A stretch of DNA of 34,720 nt. Source: Candidatus Dojkabacteria bacterium. Lineage in GTDB: Bacteria > Patescibacteriota > Dojkabacteria > SC72 > JAHDCA01. The notes beneath the pieces are model-generated. The model had not been told where the DNA came from and made no database searches. It saw nothing but the letters and a program-made list of their open reading frames with translations. How positions within the stretch are numbered: the first letter of the stretch is position 1; each line of letters opens with the position of its first letter. A program made the translations under genes and the position numbers. Location: positions 1 through 34,720 of the forward strand of contig JALWDW010000023.1 of the NCBI GenBank assembly GCA_027036675.1, read 5' to 3'. This document shows positions 17,402 to 26,836 of this stretch, piece by piece.

Positions 17402-19309
17402 ATGGCTGAGGTACTCTATAGAAAATACAGATCTCAGGATTTTGACAGCCTATACGGGCAAGAGCATATCACACGTGTTTTGAAAAACGCCGTGAAGAGC
17501 GGGAAATTGTCCCATGCGTACCTTTTTGTGGGATCACGCGGTACGGGCAAAACTAGTACGGCCCGGATTCTGGCCAAAGCGGTGAATTGTGAACATACAA
17601 AGGATGGTAATCCGTGCAATCGATGTGAGAGGTGCCAAAGTGTCAACAACGGAGGATATATGGACCTTGTGGAGATAGACGCGGCATCTAATAGGGGGAT
17701 CGAACAGATCCGCGAACTCAAGACGAAGTTGGAATTCCTACCTACGGAAGGTGACTATAAGGTGTATATTATCGACGAAGTGCATATGTTGACAGCGGAG
17801 GCGTTCAACGCCTTGCTCAAAACGTTGGAAGAACCCCCGGCGCATGTGATATTTATATTAGCCACCACAGATGTACACAAATTACCACCGACTATACTTT
17901 CCCGTTGTCAGAGATATGATTTCAAATTGGCAAGCGATGAAATGATCCAAGAGTATTTGCTTGATATCTGTCGACAAGAAGGTATCGCGTTGGGTATGGA
18001 TGCGCTGAAGGTATTGGCGGAGAACGCTCACGGAAGTTATCGAGATGCATTGTCGCTTTTGGATGTGGTGTTTGCCGGGTTAAACGAGCAGGATAATGAT
18101 AAAGCGAAAGGTAAATTATCTGTCGATGCGGAAACGATCAGATCCATGTTGGGTTTGCCGGACTTGTCTTATATATATCGCACCATTGAATACTTGCACG
18201 CAAACGATGCGACCGGCCTCTTGCAATTGCTGGAAGAATTGGAGAGTAGGGGAGTCAATGCGTCCCAGTATGTGAAACAAAGTATCGCTCAATTGCGTTT
18301 GGTGTTGGTGGCGTTGATGAAGGGTGAGAAATTGCCGGATCCATTGATCGGATTGGAAGGCTTGTCGATCGGTGATGTGAAACAATGGATCTATGCGTTG
18401 ATCCGGGTCGAGAGAGAAATCAAGGATGCGACGTACGAATACCTGCCGTTGGAGCTTTTTGTGGCGGGGCTTCTTGCGGAAAACGGCGCTTTGCGACAAG
18501 GAGAGAAGGATGTTTCACGGCCGGTGTCCACAATAGGCTCGAAGTCGACAGACAAGGAGAACGATTCGAGTGATGTTTCACAAACCGAGAATTCACCGGT
18601 ACCCACGAATTTTGCGACTACGAAAACGCAAGTTGGTGGCGGAGGGAAGGGGACGCAGGATACTACGGAGACGGAGGGGACCGAGAAAAGTTCAGCTGAC
18701 GATGATATCATTGCGGATATCGAAAATCGTGTCATGGCTCGCGCAGTGAGCAAAGTGCTGCCGAAGGGTGTGGATAAATCGCCCGGCAAAAAGGAAGATA
18801 CAGGTGTTGTGCCGGACATGGAGGATACGATAAAAAACCTGGATATTGACGGTATCAAAGCCGGGTGGAAAGACGTGGTCGCAAATGTGAAGATTCATAA
18901 TTCGGCGTTGGCGTCGATCCTCGCCAATGTGGAGGTTGCCAGGTTTGACAACGCGGTGATGACCTTGCACGTACCGTTTGCGTTCCACAAGGAGCAGATG
19001 GAGACTGTCCAGACTCGTGAGTTGTTGAACGAGGTTTCACGCAGTGTGTACGAATGTGTGATCCCGTATCAATGCATAGTGGATGAAGGTTTGCGAACGA
19101 AGGTGAAGAAGTCCTCGGAAAAGGTATTGCAGTCGATCAAGAAAACGCAGGCCATGGTGGAAAATAAGAGCGCGCAGGTTGCGAAGTCGGTGAAAGCGGA
19201 TTCGGAGCCGGCTTCGCGCGGAGTGGACATGTCAGCGATCAAACCGCAACGGAAGACGCCTAAACGCAAGGTTTCGAAGAAGGTGGAAGCAATCTTCGCC
19301 GGGCTTTGA
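17402..19309 (+). CDS. dnaX: DNA polymerase III subunit gamma/tau
   Basis: AYLFVGSRGTGKTSTARILAKAVNC, zinc cysteines, YIIDEVHMLTAEAFNALLKTLEEPP, TTDVHKLPPTILSRCQRYDF. Confidence 0.96.
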   Translation: MAEVLYRKYRSQDFDSLYGQEHITRVLKNAVKSGKLSHAYLFVGSRGTGKTSTARILAKAVNCEHTKDGNPCNRCERCQSVNNGGYMDLVEIDAASNRGIEQIRELKTKLEFLPTEGDYKVYIIDEVHMLTAEAFNALLKTLEEPPAHVIFILATTDVHKLPPTILSRCQRYDFKLASDEMIQEYLLDICRQEGIALGMDALKVLAENAHGSYRDALSLLDVVFAGLNEQDNDKAKGKLSVDAETIRSMLGLPDLSYIYRTIEYLHANDATGLLQLLEELESRGVNASQYVKQSIAQLRLVLVALMKGEKLPDPLIGLEGLSIGDVKQWIYALIRVEREIKDATYEYLPLELFVAGLLAENGALRQGEKDVSRPVSTIGSKSTDKENDSSDVSQTENSPVPTNFATTKTQVGGGGKGTQDTTETEGTEKSSADDDIIADIENRVMARAVSKVLPKGVDKSPGKKEDTGVVPDMEDTIKNLDIDGIKAGWKDVVANVKIHNSALASILANVEVARFDNAVMTLHVPFAFHKEQMETVQTRELLNEVSRSVYECVIPYQCIVDEGLRTKVKKSSEKVLQSIKKTQAMVENKSAQVAKSVKADSEPASRGVDMSAIKPQRKTPKRKVSKKVEAIFAGL

Positions 19310-19344
19310 TTAGGGTTTGATTCTTTAGTTCCTCAGTCGTGATC

Positions 19345-19392
19345 TCCCGACCGCAAGGGCGTGTGAGAGGCTTCGTTACAAAAACTTTATCC
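19345..19392. repeat. Short hairpin repeat related to 2325-2372, between convergent dnaX and recR; possible terminator
   Basis: TCTCCCGACCGCAAGGGCGTGTGAGAGGCTTCGTTACAAAAACTTTAT aligns to TATCCCGACCGTAAGGGCGGGGGGAGGGCATCGTTTAAAAAAGCTTTAT. Confidence 0.5.
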
Positions 19393-19409
19393 GTGTCCAT
19401 CCAAAAAAA

Positions 19410-20093
19410 TTATCCGCGGCCCTCCAACGCCCGTTTGAGGGTGAGGCGGTCGGCGTACTCCAGATCGACTCCGTTTGGTAGGCCCATGGCGATACGTGTG
19501 ATCTTGATACTACCGTCGCTCTGGTGGGTATCCAACAGTTTTTGTATGTAAGTGGCGGTAGCTTCGCCTTCCAGACTGGGATTGGTGGCTATGATCACTT
19601 CAAGCTTTGAGGTCGAGGTTCCATCGGATATATCAGACTGATCCTTGTCGGTATCAGTGTCGGCCGGTGTCGCCAGTAGTTCGCGCACTCGTTCTTTGAG
19701 TTCGGCGAACCGCAATTCCTCTGCATACTTCCCGTCAGCCGGCGATATGACCCCACCTAGCACAAAGTAAATGCCATCGTATATTCCCGCTTCTTCAAAC
19801 GCCACTATGTCCAGCGGTTCTTCCACGACGCAGAGTTTGGTCCGGTCCCGCCGGTCGTCGGCGCAGATCGGGCAGACGGGAGTACTGCTGACGTTGTGGC
19901 ATTTTTCGCATTCGGTAGTGTGTCGTACCATATCTTGCAAGGCAGTAGCGAGCTCTTCGGCATGGTCATTGCCGGCACGCAGGTAATGGTACGCCATCCG
20001 TGATGCGGACTTCGGTCCGACACCCGGCAGTTTCTGAAATTGGGCGATCAGATTCAATACTTCCTTTGGGAATATGTCTTCTCTTTTTGCCAT
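19410..20093 (-). CDS. recR: Recombination mediator RecR
   Basis: FQKLPGVGPKSASRMAYHYL, C4 zinc motif CEKCHNVSSTPVCPIC, TOPRIM LCVVEEPLDIVAFE, ATNPSLEGEATA. Confidence 0.96.
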   Translation of the reverse strand: MAKREDIFPKEVLNLIAQFQKLPGVGPKSASRMAYHYLRAGNDHAEELATALQDMVRHTTECEKCHNVSSTPVCPICADDRRDRTKLCVVEEPLDIVAFEEAGIYDGIYFVLGGVISPADGKYAEELRFAELKERVRELLATPADTDTDKDQSDISDGTSTSKLEVIIATNPSLEGEATATYIQKLLDTHQSDGSIKITRIAMGLPNGVDLEYADRLTLKRALEGRG

Positions 20094-20402
20094 TTATGCA
20101 CCCCCGAGCATTCCGCGCAACGAGTTTAGATCCATGTCCTGCATCATTCGTTTTTGGAGCTTTTTTTGGTAGTCTTTAAATGCTTCCTTCATGCATTTTG
20201 CGAATCGCTCGGAGTTGAAGTTGTTCTCCAACTCTTCGGATATGTCGATACCTTCGAACTCCTGTGCGGCATTCATATGAATCGACACCGAGCCGTCTTT
20301 GGATGTGCCGGTCAGGCGGATGCTCTGTAATTTTTTTTGCAGTGCCTTGGCTTCTTTCTGCATTTTGTAAAGATCTTTCATTTGTCCGAACGGATTTGCC
20401 AT
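20094..20402 (-). CDS. YbaB/EbfC family nucleoid-associated protein
   Basis: MANPFGQMKDLYKMQKEAKALQKKLQ...; directly upstream of recR. Confidence 0.93.
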   Translation of the reverse strand: MANPFGQMKDLYKMQKEAKALQKKLQSIRLTGTSKDGSVSIHMNAAQEFEGIDISEELENNFNSERFAKCMKEAFKDYQKKLQKRMMQDMDLNSLRGMLGGA

Positions 20403-20463
20403 GATTGAATTGTCGTTAGATTAAATTGACCGTGTATTATAGCACGGGGGTGGGGAGGGGCGA

Positions 20464-20496
20464 CCCCGGGCCTTGGGAGCATCCTTCAGCCCGGGG
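20464..20496. repeat. GC-rich hairpin (8-bp perfect outer stem CCCCGGGC/GCCCGGGG)
   Basis: Direct reading in intergenic region upstream of ybaB. Confidence 0.6.
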
Positions 20497-21125
20497 GTAC
20501 GGTACTATAGGGTAAGAGGCGGTTTCGTAGCCTGTGAAAATGGCGCAACGACTGCTTTTGATGCAGGGTGAGCTATAAATTTAATAAATATTTCATGACT
20601 ACTTGGTCTGTTGACGGGGGTAACGGAGTAGGGAGGGGTGTTATTGCTGTTTGTGTCTTAAGCATTGTCGTACGGCGCAAAACTCAATATGTGGTGTGTA
20701 CTCGGTGATGTGTATTTCATCAGATCCGTATTGAACAAGTATTGTGGTCATGGTGATATTCAGGCCCTTTTAAACAAAAGTGTCGTACTTAAGGTGTTTT
20801 TGATTTTCGGCAAAAAACAAGGCTGTCATTAGATTTACAAAATTGTGGTGTCAAAACCGTGGCACAATTGTGCAAATATAGTGACAGAGCGACATTCGGG
20901 CTATTGATGGACTTATGGCAAAAAAAGATATCCAACGCTGAAATTATGCAGGTTTGCGCGTTTGCAGAATGCTTCTACAATAGGGCATCTTAATCTGCTC
21001 CCGACCCCCTGTCGATTTCCACCTGTGATGCAATCCCGCGATAAATGATAATGCCGTAGTCATGGGAGTTGTTTGGGGCGAAGGTGTAAGATAGGCAGTC
21101 CTACGACCTTTTGTAGAGTATGGGG

Positions 21126-21223
21126 CGCCGGGCTTCCCGCTCTAGGAAATTGACAGGTAACTACCGTCAAAACAGGTATTTTTGTCTACGGTACGGCCAA
21201 AAGGTAGGGCGGGAAGCCCGGCG
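21126..21223. repeat. Perfect 15-bp inverted repeat (CGCCGGGCTTCCCGC ... GCGGGAAGCCCGGCG) with ~68-nt spacer upstream of ProX/YbaK-like gene
   Basis: Arms 21126-21140 and 21209-21223 are exact reverse complements. Confidence 0.85.
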
Positions 21224-21232
21224 TCCACCTGC

Positions 21233-21238
21233 TATAAT
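21233..21238 (+). promoter_or_regulatory. -10 TATAAT (extended TGCTATAAT), 5 nt from ATG
   Basis: CTGCTATAATCTCCCATGG. Confidence 0.6.
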
Positions 21239-21243
21239 CTCCC

Positions 21244-21729
21244 ATGGACTCAACAGTCAAAAACTTTTTGGACACACACCACGTACAATACAAGTTGCAT
21301 AGGCATATCCCGGTGTTTACCGTCGCGGAGTCCGCGCAAGTTTGCAGGGATATACCAGGCTTGCATTGCAAAAACTTGTTGCTCACAGAGAAAAAGGGCA
21401 CGAGGAAAGTTTTGGTGGTCATGCCAGCGTCAGCGAGATTGGATATGCAGCTATTGAGGAGGCAAATAGATAGTCGTCCGTTGACATTTGTATCGCCCGA
21501 AGACATGCGAAGATTAATTAAACTGCAACCGGGTCATGTCTCTCCGCTTGGTTTGATACATGATACGGACAATATCGTCGAATTGTATATCGATCGACGT
21601 GTATGGGAGGCGGATGCGGTCGGTTTTCATCCAAATAAAAATGACGCGACATTGGAAATCAGGCACGAGGAGTTTGTCAAGATTCTAGACGCATTGGGGA
21701 ATAAGTGGAGGGTGGTCGATGTGGTGTGA
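21244..21729 (+). CDS. YbaK/ProX-like aminoacyl-tRNA deacylase
   Basis: CKNLLLTEKKGTRKVLVVMPASARLDMQLL...LQPGHVSPLGLIHD typical of YbaK/EbsC/ProX. Confidence 0.85.
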   Translation: MDSTVKNFLDTHHVQYKLHRHIPVFTVAESAQVCRDIPGLHCKNLLLTEKKGTRKVLVVMPASARLDMQLLRRQIDSRPLTFVSPEDMRRLIKLQPGHVSPLGLIHDTDNIVELYIDRRVWEADAVGFHPNKNDATLEIRHEEFVKILDALGNKWRVVDVV

Positions 21730-21735
21730 TGCATC

Positions 21736-21915
21736 GAAGCCAGGCTTCGGCCCCGGGGTTGGTACCCACCCTTTGAGACGAAAACCTATCACCATGGGGT
21801 TAGTTGGTCAGAATTCGTGATTTTGGGTATACCCGGAATATGCCGAGCGTGCGGTACATATGGTGTTCGTGCCATGACGATGGGATTTGTAAGCAATACG
21901 GAGTGACGACAGGTA
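21736..21915 (+). repeat. Dispersed repeat family A, copy
   Basis: CGAAGCCAGGCTTCGGCCCCGGGGTTGGTACCCACCCTTTGAGACGAAAACCTATCACCATGGGGTTAGTTGGTCAG... nearly identical core to 23414. Confidence 0.88.
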
Positions 21916-22017
21916 GATAGAGTTTTGGGACGAAACACAAAGTTGATAATGCTTAGCTATTTATTGACAGGAACAGTATTACATACTTGTTTGCCAGTTA
22001 CTTTTACGAAAATAGGA

Positions 22018-22722
22018 TTACTCTCCAACTTCCGATTTCAGTATTTCGTCAACCGTAGCATCGGCGAAAATCTTCATAGTGTCAAATATCTTCAATTTTG
22101 GATGTTGTGGAATCAGTAGTTGCAAGTCAGTGCAGGCCAGTACTACGCAATCAACGTTTTTGTTCTCAAATGTATTGATAATTTGGATGAGTTCATCTCG
22201 ATCTCGGTTGTTTTGCATACCAGTGACGAGGTTGAGAATGATTTTTCCCATTTTTGCCTGTTGCAGGTCATTGGGCGCTTTATAATCAATCCCATTTTCT
22301 GCGAATGCGTTTTCGTACAACTTGTTTTTAACTGTTGCGGATGTGGAGACGATACCCACGTTATTGAAGGCGTACTTTTTAAGAAACTTTACAGTTTCTT
22401 CGACGATGCTTAAGATAGGTATATTGACCGCCGCTCTGATCTCTTCAATAAAAACATGTAATGAATTACAGGGCATAACGATAAAGTCTGCACCTGCTTT
22501 TTCCAGCCGTTTGGCTTCACGAATCAGGAACGGCAGAATTTTTTCAAACCCCGAATTTTCTGCAATCGCTTCTTCCTCTACGGCGTATGGAAGTGGGACA
22601 CTTGATATAATAATCGCCGGTCGGTGAGTTTTGTCTCGTCGTTGGCAAGAGAAGACGATATTAAGGTAGAATTCTGCTGTTGTTTCCGGCCCTAGACCTC
22701 CAATTATTCCTACGGTTTTCAT
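22018..22722 (-). CDS. Aspartate/glutamate racemase family protein
   Basis: MKTVGIIGGLGPETTAEFY, DFIVMPCNSLH, DCVVLACTDLQLL. Confidence 0.92.
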   Translation of the reverse strand: MKTVGIIGGLGPETTAEFYLNIVFSCQRRDKTHRPAIIISSVPLPYAVEEEAIAENSGFEKILPFLIREAKRLEKAGADFIVMPCNSLHVFIEEIRAAVNIPILSIVEETVKFLKKYAFNNVGIVSTSATVKNKLYENAFAENGIDYKAPNDLQQAKMGKIILNLVTGMQNNRDRDELIQIINTFENKNVDCVVLACTDLQLLIPQHPKLKIFDTMKIFADATVDEILKSEVGE

Positions 22723-22804
22723 GAAGTGTTTATACCGTAGTTTTTGTACCATTTCAATAATTCCATTTGCGAGTCTTAGCACAGTGTATCTAAAGCCCTT
22801 TATA

Positions 22805-22852
22805 TTAACTGTTGCAATCGGAAATAGGACTTGCGGAATTTGCCCACCTGCC
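22805..22852 (+). repeat. Short dispersed repeat family C, copy 2
   Basis: TTAACTGTTGCAATCGGAAATAGGACTTGCGGAATTTGCCCACCTGCC. Confidence 0.5.
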
Positions 22853-22875
22853 ATCAAAATGATGGCATATCAATC

Positions 22876-23205
22876 ATGAACAAAAGGGTTAAGTCAATGG
22901 TTACGGGATTGATAGCGATATTATCTCTAATCAGCGTCGCATTACTGTGGAAGTACAATCTTATTTTAACAATAGTTTTGATTGTTTTTGCAGTTCCAAT
23001 GTTGTGGGTTAATAAATCCAAGCGAGAAATCAAAACGTTTCTTCTTTGTGCTGTCTTGGGTGCTATTGCCGAAGCATTTGCAATAATCTTTGGGGCTTGG
23101 ACTTACGGTAATCCGTCATTTATCGGTATCCCCGTATGGTTGATTGTATTGTGGGGAATAGCTTCGATATTTGTGGTGAGGGTTTACACAATGTTCCAAG
23201 ACTAA
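22876..23205 (+). CDS. Small multi-TM integral membrane protein of unknown function
   Basis: MNKRVKSMVTGLIAILSLISVALLW... four hydrophobic stretches. Confidence 0.65.
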   Translation: MNKRVKSMVTGLIAILSLISVALLWKYNLILTIVLIVFAVPMLWVNKSKREIKTFLLCAVLGAIAEAFAIIFGAWTYGNPSFIGIPVWLIVLWGIASIFVVRVYTMFQD

Positions 23206-23413
23206 AGAGGTCCTTTATCTGAATCCCAGTAGCTTATACTTACTTAGTATCCGATGTAGAACCAACAGGAATGCGAAATATAGTAGTCCGTAAACAGGTA
23301 TTAGCAACGCCAAAGTATTTATGCAGATTATGTATAGCATCGATTTCGATAGAAGTTCAAACATCGAGCCAGGAAGATTAATAGATTCTGTTATTGTTTT
23401 AGTGAGTCCCGAT

Positions 23414-23600
23414 TGAAGCCAGGCTTCGGCGCCAGGGTTGAACCCCACCCTTTGACACAAAAACCTATCACCATGGGGTTAGTTGGTTAGGATTCGTGAT
23501 TTTGGGTATACCCGGAATATGTTGAACGTACAGCACGTGTGCCTTGCGTACCATGACAATAGGTTTTGTATACAATACCGACTAATAGCGGCTGAGCGTG
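23414..23600 (+). repeat. Dispersed repeat family A, copy
   Basis: TGAAGCCAGGCTTCGGCGCCAGGGTTGAACCCCACCCTTTGACACAAAAACCTATCACCATGGGGTTAGTTGGTTAGGATTCGTGATTTTGGGTATACCCGGAATATG. Confidence 0.88.
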
Positions 23601-24293
23601 TTTTTGTGACAATGGACCGTACTGCCAGTGCAGATTGTGTAATGACAGAGCGGTTGTTGAGCGCTGAACCGTGTGCAAAGTTTATTTACGAAGGGCTTGT
23701 CCATCGTCTGCGGTGATTGTGCAAAGCGTCGATATCAAAGATACTAAGGCTTAATGGTTAAGTCCGGTGCTTGAAGCTTTGGCATCAACTGTGAGACACA
23801 GGTGGTGTAGCCGACGTATCCGGACTACTATCCTATATGCAGTGAATAGTCATGTAGTACATCTACCGAAATGTCGCAATAAACGCGGATATACCACGAC
23901 GCTTCGGGCCTCGACCTGTTGGCGGGGAACGTCCAGAGATAGCAAAAATCGAGATTCAAACCTTATTGCAGGATTACGCAAGTGGGAGAATCCCTTGTTG
24001 TCATTGGAAAAGAAACACCCCACGGTTTCCAACTTACCTTAGGAAACGTTTGGATGACCGCTCCAGGAATAGGAACCCTGTGTATGTCAGAACAAACCTT
24101 GTCGTCATAGGTAAGCTTACACTTCAAAGCGATGCAACCTTGGAAAAGTTGGTACGACAACACAACTCACTCATTAAATCTTGATTAAAAAGGTATTAAA
24201 AATCCCAATTTTCTTGCCACCATCTTTGTTGAAACAAGATAATTTTTCAACCCCCGGGCCTTAGCCCCGAACCTGAAGCCAGGCTTCGTCTGC

Positions 24294-24299
24294 TATAAT
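24294..24299 (+). promoter_or_regulatory. -10 TATAAT (extended TGCTATAAT) for cysS
   Basis: GAAGCCAGGCTTCGTCTGCTATAATATCC. Confidence 0.55.
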
Positions 24300-24327
24300 A
24301 TCCTAACTAACATAAGTCGCCATTCGT

Positions 24328-25788
24328 ATGAAGTTTTTCAACACAATGGGACGTGAACTACAGGAGTTTACGCCGATTAACCCGCCCAAAGTCACGTTTT
24401 ATCATTGTGGTCCCACAGTGTACTGGGTACAGCACCTGGGGAATATGCGAGCGATGGTGATGGCGGATCTGGTACGCAGAGCGTTGCTGTACGAAGGGTA
24501 TGAAGTGGAATTTGTCCGAAACTATACGGACGTTGGGCACCTGACGGAGGAAGATATCGAATCCGGCGAAGATCGTATGGCGGTCGCGTCAAAACGGGAA
24601 GGGATCAGCCCAGAAGCGATAGCGGACAAGTACATCAAGATATTTGAACGAGATATAGCGGAACTCAACGTCCTGCCCGCGGATCATAAACCTAGAGCCA
24701 CCAAATACATCGAAGAAATGCAAGCAATGGTGCAGACGTTGTTGGATAAAGGTTATGCATACATCACCGAACAAGCGGTGTATTTTGACATCAGCAAAAA
24801 GGATGACTATACAAAACTATCCGGGCAGATACTAGAAGCCAATAGGACAGGAGCGGGATCGGGCACCGTGCAAGACACGCAGAAACGAAACCCGCAGGAT
24901 TTCGCTCTTTGGTTTTTCAAAACCGGTGAGCATAAAACCGCCCTGCAAACATGGAAATCGCCGTTTGAGTCACCCGCGCCCGATGTCAAGGACGGCGAGG
25001 GGTTTCCGGGGTGGCATATCGAATGTTCCACGATGTCGACGGCGATACTGGGCCCGACCATAGACATACATATGGGCGGTGTGGAACACATACCGGTGCA
25101 CCATACCAACGAAATTGCGCAAAGCGAATGCGCGACGGGACAAGTTTTTGCCAATTATTGGTTGCACAATGAATGGCTTGTGGGGAAAGGACGAAAAATA
25201 TCCAAATCCCAAGGAGATCAACAAAGTGTGGAGGAGGCCAAACAACGCGGTTTTGACCCGATGGATATACGTTACCTGTTTCTGCAATCGCATTACCGTT
25301 CCAAACAAGTCTTTGATTGGGATATTTTGGCAACGGCAAGAAAGGGTAGACTGAATTTGCTGAAGAAGTTGGAGGCGGTGGCGCGCAAAATGCCGGAGGG
25401 TGAAGAATTGCACGGAGATTTGTTGGAATTGTGGGATCAAAAATTCCGTGAGGCGATCGGGGATGACGTGAACGTGCCCAAAGGATTGGCGATATTGTGG
25501 GATATGCTCAAAAGCGACGAAAAGCCGGAGGATATTTTAACTACGGTATTTGAATTTGACAGAGTCTTGGGGTTACGATTGGAAGAATACCTCATGAATG
25601 CCGATCTTGGGGATATCGGAGACGATGATGTACCCGAAGAAATATTGACGATGCTGGAACAGCGAGAACAAGCGAGAAAAGATAAAGATTTTGCGTTAGC
25701 GGACAGGTTGCGCGAGCAAATTAAAGATCGCGGTTATGAAATCATAGATACCGGTGAGGGTAGTAAGCTCAGAAAGCTGGACGCCTGA
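24328..25788 (+). CDS. cysS: Cysteinyl-tRNA synthetase
   Basis: HCGPTVYWVQHLGNMRA (HIGH region), GRKISKSQGD (KMSKS), FPGWHIECSTMS. Confidence 0.96.
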   Translation: MKFFNTMGRELQEFTPINPPKVTFYHCGPTVYWVQHLGNMRAMVMADLVRRALLYEGYEVEFVRNYTDVGHLTEEDIESGEDRMAVASKREGISPEAIADKYIKIFERDIAELNVLPADHKPRATKYIEEMQAMVQTLLDKGYAYITEQAVYFDISKKDDYTKLSGQILEANRTGAGSGTVQDTQKRNPQDFALWFFKTGEHKTALQTWKSPFESPAPDVKDGEGFPGWHIECSTMSTAILGPTIDIHMGGVEHIPVHHTNEIAQSECATGQVFANYWLHNEWLVGKGRKISKSQGDQQSVEEAKQRGFDPMDIRYLFLQSHYRSKQVFDWDILATARKGRLNLLKKLEAVARKMPEGEELHGDLLELWDQKFREAIGDDVNVPKGLAILWDMLKSDEKPEDILTTVFEFDRVLGLRLEEYLMNADLGDIGDDDVPEEILTMLEQREQARKDKDFALADRLREQIKDRGYEIIDTGEGSKLRKLDA

Positions 25789-25789
25789 T

Positions 25790-26836
25790 ATGCAGAATAC
25801 GTTTACCCGTAAATTGTCACCGGCCGATCTCTCGGCATTGGAAGCAAACCTTGATGCATCCTCCATGACAAAGCAAGAGAACTCCAATCAGTACGTGGCA
25901 TTTCGTTACAAGGCTGATGGGAAGAGTGTCGTGGCATACACAAGCGGAAAGGTTGTACTGCAGGGTAGGGGAGTCGACGAAGCTTGGGTCGCTGAAATAT
26001 GCACGCTGCCGCCGCGGGACGCTGACGCGTCCCGCGGCGGCAGCGGCACCGGTAGCGACCACCGCATCCGTGGTGACTCCACTCACAATGCCCACCGAAG
26101 TAGCAGCAACAGCGACAATAGCAAAGACGACAGGAATAACGAGCAAAAGACGTTTTTCATCGGTGGGGACGAAAGCGGCAAAGGGGACTTTTTTGGGCCT
26201 CTAGTAGTCGCCATGGTCGGCGGGGATAGGGATGATATCGCCTGGCTGGAAGATCTGGGTGTGGCAGATTCCAAGAAGCTCAAAGACGAAAAAATCCTAC
26301 CGTTGGCTGACAAAATTATGGAGAAGATGGTTTTTGTTGTAAATATCCTCCCACCGGAGATCTACAACGCTAGTTACGTCAATGTTACGAATATCGCCCT
26401 ACTGTTAGCTGATGCATATAGTGCACTAACTAGCCTTGTCCTGACCTCCGGTACCGAACAAACTATCCCCTCGGGTTCGGTTGCTGACTATGACTTTGAA
26501 AATATCGTGATCACGATAGATCAATTTTCCAAAAACAGCCATCGTTTGTCGGATGCATTTGCCACGATATTGCTAGACAGGTCCATCACCTTGGAGCAGT
26601 ATCATCGCGCCGAACGCAACCCCATAGTTGCGGCGGCGTCCATCGTGGCCAGGGCGGAATTTGTTCGCGGGATGGAGCAGATGGCAAAAGAGTGGGACAT
26701 GGAGTTCCCCAAAGGGGCTACCAATGTAATCCCCGCGGGTAAGGAGTTTGTTGCGAAGCACGGCGCGGACAACTTGCACAAAGTGGCGAAGATGCATTTC
26801 AAGACAGCGGGGCAGGTACTAGATACGGCATCTTAG
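25790..26836 (+). CDS. rnhC: Ribonuclease HIII
   Basis: FIGGDESGKGDFFGPLVVA, VADSKKLKDEKI, AASIVARAEFVRGM. Confidence 0.92.
   Translation: MQNTFTRKLSPADLSALEANLDASSMTKQENSNQYVAFRYKADGKSVVAYTSGKVVLQGRGVDEAWVAEICTLPPRDADASRGGSGTGSDHRIRGDSTHNAHRSSSNSDNSKDDRNNEQKTFFIGGDESGKGDFFGPLVVAMVGGDRDDIAWLEDLGVADSKKLKDEKILPLADKIMEKMVFVVNILPPEIYNASYVNVTNIALLLADAYSALTSLVLTSGTEQTIPSGSVADYDFENIVITIDQFSKNSHRLSDAFATILLDRSITLEQYHRAERNPIVAAASIVARAEFVRGMEQMAKEWDMEFPKGATNVIPAGKEFVAKHGADNLHKVAKMHFKTAGQVLDTAS
26004..26045. repeat. Perfect 19-bp stem / 4-nt loop hairpin inside rnhC CDS
   Basis: CGCTGCCGCCGCGGGACGC TGAC GCGTCCCGCGGCGGCAGCG; arms exactly complementary. Confidence 0.95.

Noticed and set aside
20403-21243. 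SRP RNA (ffs), tmRNA or RNase P RNA near dnaX/recR
   Set aside because: No GGAAGCA-type SRP loop, no tRNA-like tmRNA end, and no GAGGAAAGTC RNase P core seen.
23767-24184. Possible coding region between repeat A and cysS (overlapping 60-90 aa ORFs)
   Set aside because: Several mutually overlapping short frames, no recognisable motif, no convincing start; at best a decayed gene.
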